DNA from: Alphaproteobacteria bacterium UBA1303
GTDB lineage: Bacteria > Pseudomonadota > Alphaproteobacteria > Micropepsales > Micropepsaceae
Length of the DNA: 23,703 nt
Assembly (NCBI GenBank): GCA_002307315.1
Contig: DBTZ01000045.1
Span: forward strand, 47,635 to 71,337
Direction of reading: 5' to 3'
Part shown: positions 16,484 to 22,900 of the stretch, piece by piece
How the letters are laid out: each line of letters starts with the position of its first letter
Position numbering within the stretch: the first letter of the stretch is position 1
Notes under the pieces: generated by a model
The model's input: only the letters and a program-made list of their open reading frames with translations
Database searches by the model: none
What the model was told of the DNA's origin: nothing
Made by a program: the position numbers and the translations under genes

Positions 16484-16502
16484 TTCGATGCATGGCATCG
16501 AA
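16484..16502. other. 8-base dyad between the glycosidase end and radA
   Basis: A perfect inverted repeat, TTCGATGC (16484-16491) and GCATCGAA (16495-16502) with a 3-base spacer, lies 51 bases past the glycosidase stop and about 105 bases upstream of radA. No T-run follows on the minus strand, so it is a poor intrinsic terminator. Its symmetry fits an operator for a dimeric regulator of radA-cvpA-purF. It does not match the GTTC-N7-GTTC alphaproteobacterial SOS box. The rest of the 16380-16552 gap shows no gene and no convincing sigma-70-type promoter. Confidence 0.35.
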
Positions 16503-16552
16503 ACCACGCCCCCAAAGCGCCGGACGTTCAAACGCGGTCGGTCCGTCGCTCT

Positions 16553-18586
16553 TTAAAACACCTTGAGTTCCACCAGCCGCACCGACTTGCCCTTGGGCAC
16601 CTGGAACCGCACGCGGATCTGGCGGGCCGTCACCGGCGTCCACGCCGCCTTGGCGATGCCGTTGGCGATCGTTCGCGGCGCGGCGACATCGACCCAGCGC
16701 TTGTCCTTCAGCACTTGCAGCTTGACGGCGGCGGGTGCGGCAAAGCTTTTGCCGTCGGCATAGAAGGCCAGTTCCGCCGCAGCGACGGTTTGCTCATGGC
16801 CGAAATCGACCGAGAACCATTGCGGTCCCTGGGCGCCCTCGGTCGACCAGCCGTTGGCCGCCTCGGGGAAGAACCAGATCCGGCCGTCGAGTGCCGGATG
16901 GAGGGAATCGACGGTGGCGTTCGTCGAGGCGTTGCCGCGGGGATAGGCGGTGGGAACCAGATTCATCGCCAGATCGATCGGTCTTGCCGGCGGGGCGGCG
17001 TCGCGATGGATCAGCGGCAGACCGGCGATGCGGGTCAGTTTCGGCGCCGAAGCCGCCACTTTCCCGTCCACCAGCACGTGAAGCCCGGCGCCGAGGTGAT
17101 AGCGCGTGCCGTCGACATCCCACACCACGCCGATCAGATGGCCGTGATAGGGCACGTCGACCAAGGCGAAGAACCGCAGATAACCGGGGTCGGCGGGATT
17201 GTCGGGCACCAGCGGATTGATTTCGAGGATGTCGTCCTCGCGCGGACGGATGCCGACCAGACCGGAGATAATCAGATCGTCGAAGCCGGAATGGAAATAA
17301 TGGTGGCTGCGGTCGAGCCCGACGATCGGCTTGCCGGTGGCGGGATCGTAGTCTTCTTCGAGGTCGGCGCGGCCGTCCTGCAGATGCAGCGCCGCATATT
17401 GCTTGAGAAGCCGCATATAATCGGAACGGGTGACGGCGCTCTGGCGATAGTCGTTGAGCAGGTTGGCCATGCCGGTAAGGACTTGCGTGGTCTGGAACGG
17501 CCAGGACGGGCCGTTCCATTGGCATTCGCGCCGATTGGTTTTGCCGTCGTAGCGGTATTGGCGCATGTAATATTGGTACGTCGGCTCGGTGGTGCGCGGG
17601 CCGTGCTCGCCCAGAAGTTCGTCCGGCGACAGCACGTGCTTCCAGGCGACGGCGAACTTTTCCTCGTCGGGCGCCAGTTCATGCGTCCACGGCAGATAGC
17701 CCACCAGTTCGCGCCCGCGGATCGGCTGCCAATATTTGACATACTGGTTGTCGACCTTGTAGCGGTCGATGAAATGCGCGAGCGCGTCGCTCCACAGGCT
17801 TTCGACCGTCTCGTCGCGAATGTCGTTTGCCTTGGCGGCGAAGGCTTCGGCGGTGACGCGGTCGTTCGAGAGCGCCGCCAGCCGCGCAATGGCACGGGCA
17901 TTGGCGAACATGTAGGAATTGATCGAGGGGCGGAAGGCCTCGCCGCCCCAGAAGCCGTCCTTGCCGCCGGAGGCGTCGATCGAGGAGATGGTGTACTCGG
18001 TGGCGTCGAGCAGCGGCATGATCCAGTAGAGCCGCTTGGCGGGATCGTAGCGGTCGTCCCAGGCGGCGAAGGTTTTCTTCATCGCCGGCAGGTGGCGCGC
18101 CACCGCTTTCAAATCGCCGTCGACCAGAAAGCGCCGATAGGCGGCATCGGCGATCGCTTCGGCGAAGTGGCGGTCGTTGCCGCCCTCGAACATGAAATCG
18201 ATGTAGTCGCCGGCATAGCGGCGGTCTTTCAGCCACCGCCCTTCGAGCAGGTGAAAGCCGGTGGCGTCGTTGAGGCTGGCCCAAGGGTCGAGCTGCCAGC
18301 CGACATCGTCGAGAAATTCGGTGGAGATGTAGCCGCGGGGGCCCAGATCGCGCTGATGGGCGCGGACGATTTGCCAGCGGTAGTAATAAATCCGGTCGAG
18401 CAGCGGGTCGGCGGATTCGAAGAATGGGATATTGTTCTCGTACCACGGCGCGTCGTTGCCGAAGCGGTCGGACGCGATTTTGCGTTCGTCGAGCACGGGG
18501 GCGGCGGCGGCGAGCGCGGCAAACGCAACGATGCTGCAGACGGCGGCGGCGATACGGGCGATGGCGGGCCGGACAATAGCGGGCAT
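16553..18586 (-). CDS. Exported six-hairpin-type glycoside hydrolase with C-terminal discoidin-like domain
   Basis: The 677-residue protein has a signal peptide (hydrophobic 11-28, cleavage near 29). A large alpha-helical region (about 55-460) resembles (alpha/alpha)6-barrel glycosidases of the GH63/MGH1-like kind. It is followed by a beta-rich segment and an F5/8-type C (discoidin, CBM32-like) domain at about 545-677 (WFSVDFG 590-596, RFQVPKG 660-666). Supporting motifs are QWNGPSWPFQTTQ (356-368), EDYDPATG (411-418, like the ENYNP base motif of GH63 YgjK, making Glu411 a candidate base) and HSGFDDLIISGLVGIRP (432-448). The general acid is not assigned and the substrate is unknown. The start at 18586 has AGAGGA upstream. 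It is divergent from an exported esterase gene, suggesting a shared glycan target. The exact GH family is uncertain. Confidence 0.75.
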   Translation of the reverse strand: MPAIVRPAIARIAAAVCSIVAFAALAAAAPVLDERKIASDRFGNDAPWYENNIPFFESADPLLDRIYYYRWQIVRAHQRDLGPRGYISTEFLDDVGWQLDPWASLNDATGFHLLEGRWLKDRRYAGDYIDFMFEGGNDRHFAEAIADAAYRRFLVDGDLKAVARHLPAMKKTFAAWDDRYDPAKRLYWIMPLLDATEYTISSIDASGGKDGFWGGEAFRPSINSYMFANARAIARLAALSNDRVTAEAFAAKANDIRDETVESLWSDALAHFIDRYKVDNQYVKYWQPIRGRELVGYLPWTHELAPDEEKFAVAWKHVLSPDELLGEHGPRTTEPTYQYYMRQYRYDGKTNRRECQWNGPSWPFQTTQVLTGMANLLNDYRQSAVTRSDYMRLLKQYAALHLQDGRADLEEDYDPATGKPIVGLDRSHHYFHSGFDDLIISGLVGIRPREDDILEINPLVPDNPADPGYLRFFALVDVPYHGHLIGVVWDVDGTRYHLGAGLHVLVDGKVAASAPKLTRIAGLPLIHRDAAPPARPIDLAMNLVPTAYPRGNASTNATVDSLHPALDGRIWFFPEAANGWSTEGAQGPQWFSVDFGHEQTVAAAELAFYADGKSFAAPAAVKLQVLKDKRWVDVAAPRTIANGIAKAAWTPVTARQIRVRFQVPKGKSVRLVELKVF

Positions 18587-18595
18587 GGTTTCCTC

Positions 18596-18671
18596 TGGCG
18601 GGATTTTCCGCCATTCTGCAGGAATAAGCGGATAAAATACATCACAAAGCGCCGAGGAGGTTTACCGGCGC
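18596..18671. promoter_or_regulatory. Divergent control region with two hairpins
   Basis: The 135-base gap (18587-18721) between the divergent glycosidase and esterase genes must carry both promoters. Two inverted repeats are visible: TGGCGG 18596-18601 with CCGCCA 18608-18613, touching the glycosidase Shine-Dalgarno, and GCGCCG 18649-18654 with CGGCGC 18666-18671. The second has a perfect AGGAGG (18655-18660) in its loop with no start codon at usable distance. A TAAAAT (18633-18638) could be a -10 box, but no good -35 was found. Promoter placement is unresolved. Confidence 0.35.
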
Positions 18672-18721
18672 GTCTTTCGGGGCTAAATCCGAACCCGAGC
18701 GGTATCATGCGAGGATCGAAG

Positions 18722-19960
18722 ATGAGAACTGGGTTACGCGCCGCAGCGGCGGCATTCTGCGCGGCGGTATGTGCGTTTGCCGTTGCCTCGGCGAGTGCGC
18801 CGCAGGGCTGGACCGGGTCGTGGGCGACGTCCGAGATGCCGATCGAGGCCAAGGATGCGCTCGATGCCGCCGTCTTGCGCGATGCCACCTTGCGTCAAAC
18901 CTTGCGTCTGAGCCTCGGCGGCGACCGGCTGCGGATCACGCTGTCGAACGCCTTCGGGCGTACGCCGCTGCATCTGGTTGCGGTGCATGTTGCGCGGGCG
19001 GTGACGCCGGGCCGCGCCGGGATCGACCCGGCCACCGACCGGACGGTCACCTTCGGCGGCCGCGGCGAGGTCATTATTCCCGCCGGCGCCATCTACATTT
19101 CCGATCCGGTGGCGCTGAAAGTTCCGGCGCGGGCCGATCTGGCGATTTCGATCCGCTTCGACGGGCCGCCGGCGGGCGTTACCGGTCATCCCGGCTCGCG
19201 GACGACATCCTATCTCGTGCCCGGCGACCATGTCGGCGATGCCGATTTCGCCGCCGATGCCATCAAGGTCGATCATTGGTATCAGATCGCCGCGGTGGAG
19301 GTGGAGACGGCAAAACCGGCCGTTATCGTCGCCGCCCTCGGCGATTCGATCACCGACGGGCGCGGTTCCACCACCAACGGCAACGACCGCTGGACCGACG
19401 CGCTGTCCGAGCGGTTGCTCGCGGCGGGGCGGCGGATTGGCGTCATCAACCTCGGCATCGGCGGCAACCGGCTCTTGAACGACGGCCTCGGCCCCAACGT
19501 GCTTGCCCGCCTCGACCGCGACGTATTGGTGCAGAACGGCGTGCGCGTCCTCATCGTGCTCGAAGGGGTCAACGATCTCGGCACGTTGACGCAGCAGGCG
19601 CCGGTCGGACCGGCCGAGCATGCGGCGCTGGTGGATCGCATGATCGATTCCTACCGGCAGATCGTCGTCAGGGCGCATCAGCACGGCATCAAGGTCATCG
19701 GCGCCACCATTACGCCCTATGGCGGGACGGACGTTTACCATCCCGATGCGGCAAACGAAGCCGACCGTCAGGCGGTCAACGCCTGGATTCGCGCGCCCGG
19801 CAATTTCGACGGCGTGGCCGATTTCGATGCGGCCTTGCGCGATCCCGATCGGCCCGACCGGTTGAAGCCGGTATACGATTGCGGCGATCGCCTGCATCCT
19901 TCGCCCGCCGGCTTCAAGGCGATGGCGGCGGCGGTTCCCCTCGGCCTGTTGGGACATTAA
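18722..19960 (+). CDS. Exported SGNH/GDSL-type esterase (CE-like lipase/acylhydrolase)
   Basis: The protein is 412 residues with a signal peptide (1-26, cleavage after ASA). An N-terminal beta-sandwich-like region (about 28-195: GWTGSWATS, RLRITLSNAFG) is common in exported SGNH esterases. The catalytic SGNH domain has block I GDSITDG (207-213, nucleophile Ser208-209 region, the Ser of GDSI), block II NLGIGGN (243-249), block III GVND (282-285) and block V DRLHPS (389-394, Asp389 and His392). All catalytic blocks are present. The start at 18722 is set by GAGGA at 18711-18715. The frame stays open upstream through the opposite strand of the glycosidase, but that is a shadow. It probably deacylates a sugar or lipid; the substrate is unknown. 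It is divergent from the glycosidase gene. Confidence 0.88.
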   Translation: MRTGLRAAAAAFCAAVCAFAVASASAPQGWTGSWATSEMPIEAKDALDAAVLRDATLRQTLRLSLGGDRLRITLSNAFGRTPLHLVAVHVARAVTPGRAGIDPATDRTVTFGGRGEVIIPAGAIYISDPVALKVPARADLAISIRFDGPPAGVTGHPGSRTTSYLVPGDHVGDADFAADAIKVDHWYQIAAVEVETAKPAVIVAALGDSITDGRGSTTNGNDRWTDALSERLLAAGRRIGVINLGIGGNRLLNDGLGPNVLARLDRDVLVQNGVRVLIVLEGVNDLGTLTQQAPVGPAEHAALVDRMIDSYRQIVVRAHQHGIKVIGATITPYGGTDVYHPDAANEADRQAVNAWIRAPGNFDGVADFDAALRDPDRPDRLKPVYDCGDRLHPSPAGFKAMAAAVPLGLLGH

Positions 19961-19983
19961 CGCCGATAGCCTCTTTTCTTTGG

Positions 19984-20009
19984 CCGCGACAATGCCCATG
20001 TTGTGGCGG
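19984..20009 (+). other. Imperfect inverted repeat upstream of the thioredoxin-like gene
   Basis: CCGCGACAA (19984-19992) and TTGTGGCGG (20001-20009) pair at 8 of 9 positions around an 8-base loop. It lies 23 bases after the esterase stop region and 22 bases before the next start. It may end the esterase transcript or act as an operator or leader hairpin for the following cluster; no T-run follows. The rest of the 71-base gap shows nothing else. Confidence 0.3.
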
Positions 20010-20031
20010 TCACGGAATAAGGCGGTAACCA

Positions 20032-20967
20032 ATGGCATTGATCGGCTTAGGCAAGCAAAGCGGCGGCGCGGACGGAGGCTCTGCGGAAGGCGGCAGCCCT
20101 TACATTAAGGACGCCAGCCTCCAGACCTTCGCCGCCGACGTGCTGGAAGCCTCGAAAGAGGTGCCGGTGATCGTCGATTTCTGGGCGCCGTGGTGCAATC
20201 CGTGCAAGCAGCTTACGCCGGCTTTGGAAAAGGCGGTGACCGCGGCCAAGGGCAAGGTGAAGCTGGTCAAGGTCAATGTCGACGAGAACCAGGAAATCGC
20301 CGTCCAATTGCGCATTCAGTCGATTCCGACGGTCTATGCCTTCAAAGATGCCCAGCCGGTCGATGCCTTCATGGGGGCGATTCCGGACAGCCAGGTCAAG
20401 CAGTTCGTCGACGCCCTGATCGGCCCCGGCGGCCCGGGCGAGCAAGCCGCCGAAATTCTGGAGGCCGCCGAAGCGGCATTTGCCGCCGGCGACGTCGGCA
20501 TGGCGGCGCAAGCCTTCGCCCATCTGTTGCAGGACGATCCCGGTCATCCCAAAGCGGTCGCAGGTCTCGCCAAATGCTATCTGAAAAGCGGCGATATCGA
20601 GCGGGCGAAGAAGACGCTGCAACTGGTGCGCCCCGACGGTGCCGCCGACGAGGCGGTGCGGGCAGTCGAAGCCGAACTGAAATTGCGCGAGCAGGCGGCG
20701 AAGGCGGGCGATACCGCCGTGCTGGAGGCGAAGCTGGCGGCGGACCCCAACGACCATCAGGCGCGCTTCGATCTGGCGCTGGCACTCGATGGGGCCGGAC
20801 GCCGCGCCGAGGCGGTCGATCAGTTGCTCGACATCGTCAAGCGCGATCGCAAATGGAACGACGGGGCGGCGAGGATGCACCTCGTTACGTTGTTCGAGGC
20901 GCTGGGGCCGGCCGATCCCTTGACGGTATCGGCGCGGCGCAAGCTGTCGTCGATCCTGTTTTCCTGA
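20032..20967 (+). CDS. cnoX: CnoX-like thioredoxin with C-terminal TPR region (YbbN family), CNPC active site
   Basis: CnoX proteins combine a thioredoxin domain with TPR helices. They act in the cytoplasm as chaperone-holdases, protecting proteins from oxidative aggregation and passing them to GroEL. The 311-residue product matches the family length. The thioredoxin domain (about 22-128) carries WAPWCNPCK (51-59, Cys55 and Cys58) and the cis-Pro in IQSIPTVYAF. The helical TPR-like region is about 136-311. The CxxC dipeptide is Asn-Pro where Gly-Pro is usual; E. coli CnoX has lost the CxxC altogether, while the Caulobacter protein keeps a redox-active one. It is the first gene of a tight cluster, with the LON-domain gene 4 bases behind. 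The symbol is by family. Confidence 0.88.
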   Translation: MALIGLGKQSGGADGGSAEGGSPYIKDASLQTFAADVLEASKEVPVIVDFWAPWCNPCKQLTPALEKAVTAAKGKVKLVKVNVDENQEIAVQLRIQSIPTVYAFKDAQPVDAFMGAIPDSQVKQFVDALIGPGGPGEQAAEILEAAEAAFAAGDVGMAAQAFAHLLQDDPGHPKAVAGLAKCYLKSGDIERAKKTLQLVRPDGAADEAVRAVEAELKLREQAAKAGDTAVLEAKLAADPNDHQARFDLALALDGAGRRAEAVDQLLDIVKRDRKWNDGAARMHLVTLFEALGPADPLTVSARRKLSSILFS

Positions 20968-20971
20968 CGCG

Positions 20972-21625
20972 ATGGGCGGCAGCTACCATAAGCTCGACGA
21001 ACTGCCGAAACGGTTGGCGGTGTTTCCGTTGTCCGGGGTGCTGCTGTTGCCGCGCGGAAACCTGCCGCTCAACGTATTCGAGCCGCGGTATCTGGCGTTG
21101 GTCGATGCTGCGCTTTCGGGCAACCGGCTGATCGGCATGATCCAACCGGTCGAAAGCGAAGAAACCGCGTTGAAGCCTCAACTCGCCGCGGTCGGCTGCG
21201 CCGGGCGGCTGATCGACTTTCACGAAAACGAGGATGGGCGCTACCTGATTACCCTCACCGGGCTCTGCCGTTTTGCGCCGGTCGGCGAAACGCCGCAAGA
21301 TACGCCGTTCCGCGTGGTCGATGCCGATTTTTCCCGTTTCGTCGACGATCTCAAAGTAACGAACGAAAGCGGATTTCCCCGCGACCGGTTGCTCGAAGCC
21401 TTGCAGGATTTTCTCAACCGGCGCGATCTGGCGGCGGATTGGAAAAGCGTGTTGGGCGCGCCGCCGGAATTTCTGGTCAATGCGCTGGCGATGCGCTGCC
21501 CGTTCTCGCCGGCGGAGAAACAGGCGCTGCTGGAAGCGCCGCGCCTGATCGACCGGGCGGAAACCCTGATCGCCTTGCTGGAAATGGCCAACATGGCCCC
21601 GCCCGGCGACGAGACGGTGAATTGA
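20972..21625 (+). CDS. Stand-alone LON substrate-binding (LAN) domain protein
   Basis: The 217-residue protein consists of the Lon N-terminal substrate-binding domain only: no AAA ATPase and no protease Ser-Lys dyad. LAVFPLSGVLLLPRGNLPLNVFEPRYL (15-41) contains the usual FPL, LPxxxLPLxxFEPRY pattern. GCAGRL (75-80) and the GRYLITLTGLCRF segment (89-101) follow the family. The C-terminal half is helical. Such proteins are common in proteobacteria but have no defined role. Lying 4 bases after a CnoX-like holdase gene, it may help recognise unfolded proteins; this is inference. A Shine-Dalgarno would lie in the end of the previous gene. The Trm112-like gene follows after 7 bases. Confidence 0.88.
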   Translation: MGGSYHKLDELPKRLAVFPLSGVLLLPRGNLPLNVFEPRYLALVDAALSGNRLIGMIQPVESEETALKPQLAAVGCAGRLIDFHENEDGRYLITLTGLCRFAPVGETPQDTPFRVVDADFSRFVDDLKVTNESGFPRDRLLEALQDFLNRRDLAADWKSVLGAPPEFLVNALAMRCPFSPAEKQALLEAPRLIDRAETLIALLEMANMAPPGDETVN

Positions 21626-21632
21626 AACGGCG

Positions 21633-21842
21633 ATGATCGACGATCCCAAGCGTATGGCCGATGCCAAATTGCTGGAAATCCTGGTCTGCCCGCTGACCAA
21701 GACGGTACTGGCCTACGATCGCGGCAAGCAGGAACTGATCTCCAAAGCCGCCGGCCTTGCCTATCCGATCCGGAACGGCGTGCCGATTATGCTGCCGTCC
21801 GAGGCGCGCGAGCTGAGCGAAGAAGAAAGGCAAAGGAAATGA
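21633..21842 (+). CDS. Trm112/YcaR-like small protein (UPF0434)
   Basis: The product is 69 residues from 21633, or 62 from the ATG at 21654 (MADAKLLEILVCP), which matches family starts better. LLEILVCPLTKTVL (13-26), QELISKAAGLAYPIRNGVPIML and the Glu-rich tail are diagnostic. Eukaryotic Trm112 is a small activator subunit of methyltransferases; the bacterial role is unclear. Only one cysteine remains (Cys19), where zinc-binding members such as YcaR have CPxC, so zinc binding by the usual four-Cys arrangement is not possible. The stop overlaps the start of the DUF971 gene (ATGA, 21839-21842), indicating coupled translation. Confidence 0.88.
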   Translation: MIDDPKRMADAKLLEILVCPLTKTVLAYDRGKQELISKAAGLAYPIRNGVPIMLPSEARELSEEERQRK

Positions 21843-22180
21843 ACGCCATCCGGCCGACCGAACTGAGGGTCAACCGCGAGCGGGATGCCTTGAGCGTCGT
21901 CTTCGACGACGGGGCGCGGTTCGATCTGCCGGCGGAATATTTGCGGGTGGAATCGCCCTCGGCCGAGGTGCAGGGTCACGCGCCGGGGGAAAAGCAAACC
22001 GTCGTCGGCAAACAGGACATCAAAATCGTCCAGCTGGAGCCGATCGGCAACTATGCGGTGCGCATCATCTTCGACGATTGCCACGATAGCGGCTATTTCA
22101 CCTGGGAGTATCTGCACACCCTCGGCGCCGAGCACCAAGCCCGCTGGTCGGCCTATCTGGAAGCGGTGGCGGGCAAATAG
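21839..22180 (+). CDS. DUF971 / gamma-butyrobetaine-hydroxylase-like N-terminal domain protein
   Basis: The protein is 113 residues and is a free-standing version of the small N-terminal domain found in gamma-butyrobetaine hydroxylases. Visible features are RPTELRVNRERDALSVVFDDG (5-25), LPAEYLRVESPSAEVQGH (30-47) and the C-terminal YAVRIIFDDCHDSGYFTWEYL (72-92) with its DxHxSGxF/YxWxYL pattern. In some bacteria the domain is found with Mrp/ApbC Fe-S carriers, but the role of the single-domain form is undefined. The start overlaps the previous stop by four bases, with AAAGGA as Shine-Dalgarno. It is the last gene of the cluster; a possible weak terminator follows. Confidence 0.88.
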   Translation: MNAIRPTELRVNRERDALSVVFDDGARFDLPAEYLRVESPSAEVQGHAPGEKQTVVGKQDIKIVQLEPIGNYAVRIIFDDCHDSGYFTWEYLHTLGAEHQARWSAYLEAVAGK

Positions 22181-22186
22181 GGCGGG

Positions 22187-22212
22187 TTGCTCCGTTTCGA
22201 GCAATATTCTTT
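22187..22212 (+). terminator. Possible weak Rho-independent terminator after the DUF971 gene
   Basis: TTGCTC (22187-22192) and GAGCAA (22199-22204) form a perfect 6-base stem with a 6-base loop. A T-rich stretch follows (TATTCTTT, 22205-22212). The placement 7 bases after a stop codon fits the end of the cnoX-to-DUF971 cluster. The stem is short and only half GC, so termination may be partial. Confidence 0.45.
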
Positions 22213-22255
22213 CGGGATAAACCGCAAAAACCGACCCATTTCGCCGGTTTCCAGC

Positions 22256-22284
22256 TTGAGCGGGGCCGGTTCAGCCGCTAAAAC
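22256..22284 (+). promoter_or_regulatory. Candidate sigma-70-type promoter for leuDB, possibly leaderless
   Basis: TTGAGC (22256-22261, 4 of 6 to the -35 consensus) and TAAAAC (22279-22284, 4 of 6 to the -10) are separated by exactly 17 bases. A start site about 7 bases past the -10 would fall at 22291-22294, at or next to the leuD ATG (22294). No Shine-Dalgarno precedes that ATG, which agrees with a leaderless or near-leaderless mRNA. Each box is a partial match, so chance is possible. Confidence 0.35.
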
Positions 22285-22293
22285 CCGCCCGCT

Positions 22294-22899
22294 ATGGAAC
22301 CATTCGTCACTTTGAGCGGCGTCGCCGCGCCTCTGCCGATAGTCAATGTCGATACCGACATGATTATCCCCAAGCAATTCCTCAAAACCGTCAAGCGCAC
22401 CGGCCTGGGCAAGGCGCTGTTCTTCGAACTGCGCACCCGTCCCGACGGCAGCGAGAACCCGGATTTCGTGCTCAACAAGCCGGCCTATGCATCCGCGAAA
22501 ATTCTCATTGCGGGTGCCAATTTCGGCTGTGGCTCCTCGCGCGAGCACGCGCCGTGGGCGCTATTGGATTTCGGCATCCGTTGCGTGATCGCCCCGTCGT
22601 TCGCCGACATCTTCTTCAACAATTGTTTCAAGAACGGCATCCTGCCGATTGCGTTGCCGCAACCGGAAATCGACAAGCTGCTCGACGACGCCTCGCGCGG
22701 CGCCAACGCCGTCGTTTCCGTCGATCTGGAAAAACAAGAGATCTGCGGCCCCGACGGCGGCGTGATCCCGTTTGCCGTCGATCCCTTCCGCAAACAGTGC
22801 CTTGTCAACGGCTGGGACGACATCGGTCTGACCTTGCGCCGCGAAGGCGATATCTCCGCCTTCGAGAGCCGGCGCAAAACCCAAATGCCCTGGATGTGA
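22294..22899 (+). CDS. leuD: 3-isopropylmalate dehydratase small subunit
   Basis: LeuD is the swivel-domain subunit that with LeuC (an aconitase-like Fe-S subunit, not in this window) isomerises 2- to 3-isopropylmalate in leucine synthesis. The 201-residue protein has NVDTDMIIPKQFLKTVKRTG (18-37) and the substrate-loop motif NFGCGSSREHAPWAL (76-90), both diagnostic of the ~200-residue bacterial form. The N-terminus matches the family from the ATG at 22294, although the upstream CCGCCCGCT contains no Shine-Dalgarno. leuB follows after a single base, so the two are cotranscribed. leuC is not adjacent within the 113 bases upstream; it must lie elsewhere. Confidence 0.97.
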   Translation: MEPFVTLSGVAAPLPIVNVDTDMIIPKQFLKTVKRTGLGKALFFELRTRPDGSENPDFVLNKPAYASAKILIAGANFGCGSSREHAPWALLDFGIRCVIAPSFADIFFNNCFKNGILPIALPQPEIDKLLDDASRGANAVVSVDLEKQEICGPDGGVIPFAVDPFRKQCLVNGWDDIGLTLRREGDISAFESRRKTQMPWM

Positions 22900-22900
22900 C

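Noticed and set aside
16478..18721. A plus-strand frame open for 748 codons opposite the glycosidase, continuous with the esterase
   Set aside because: It is antisense to a convincing glycosidase, has no recognisable domain, and the esterase has its own Shine-Dalgarno, start and signal peptide at 18722. High-GC codon bias keeps the opposite frame open.
18600..18721. A mobile-element or phage origin for the glycosidase/esterase island
   Set aside because: No transposase, integrase, direct repeats or tRNA gene was found at its borders, and base composition looks like that of the neighbours by eye.
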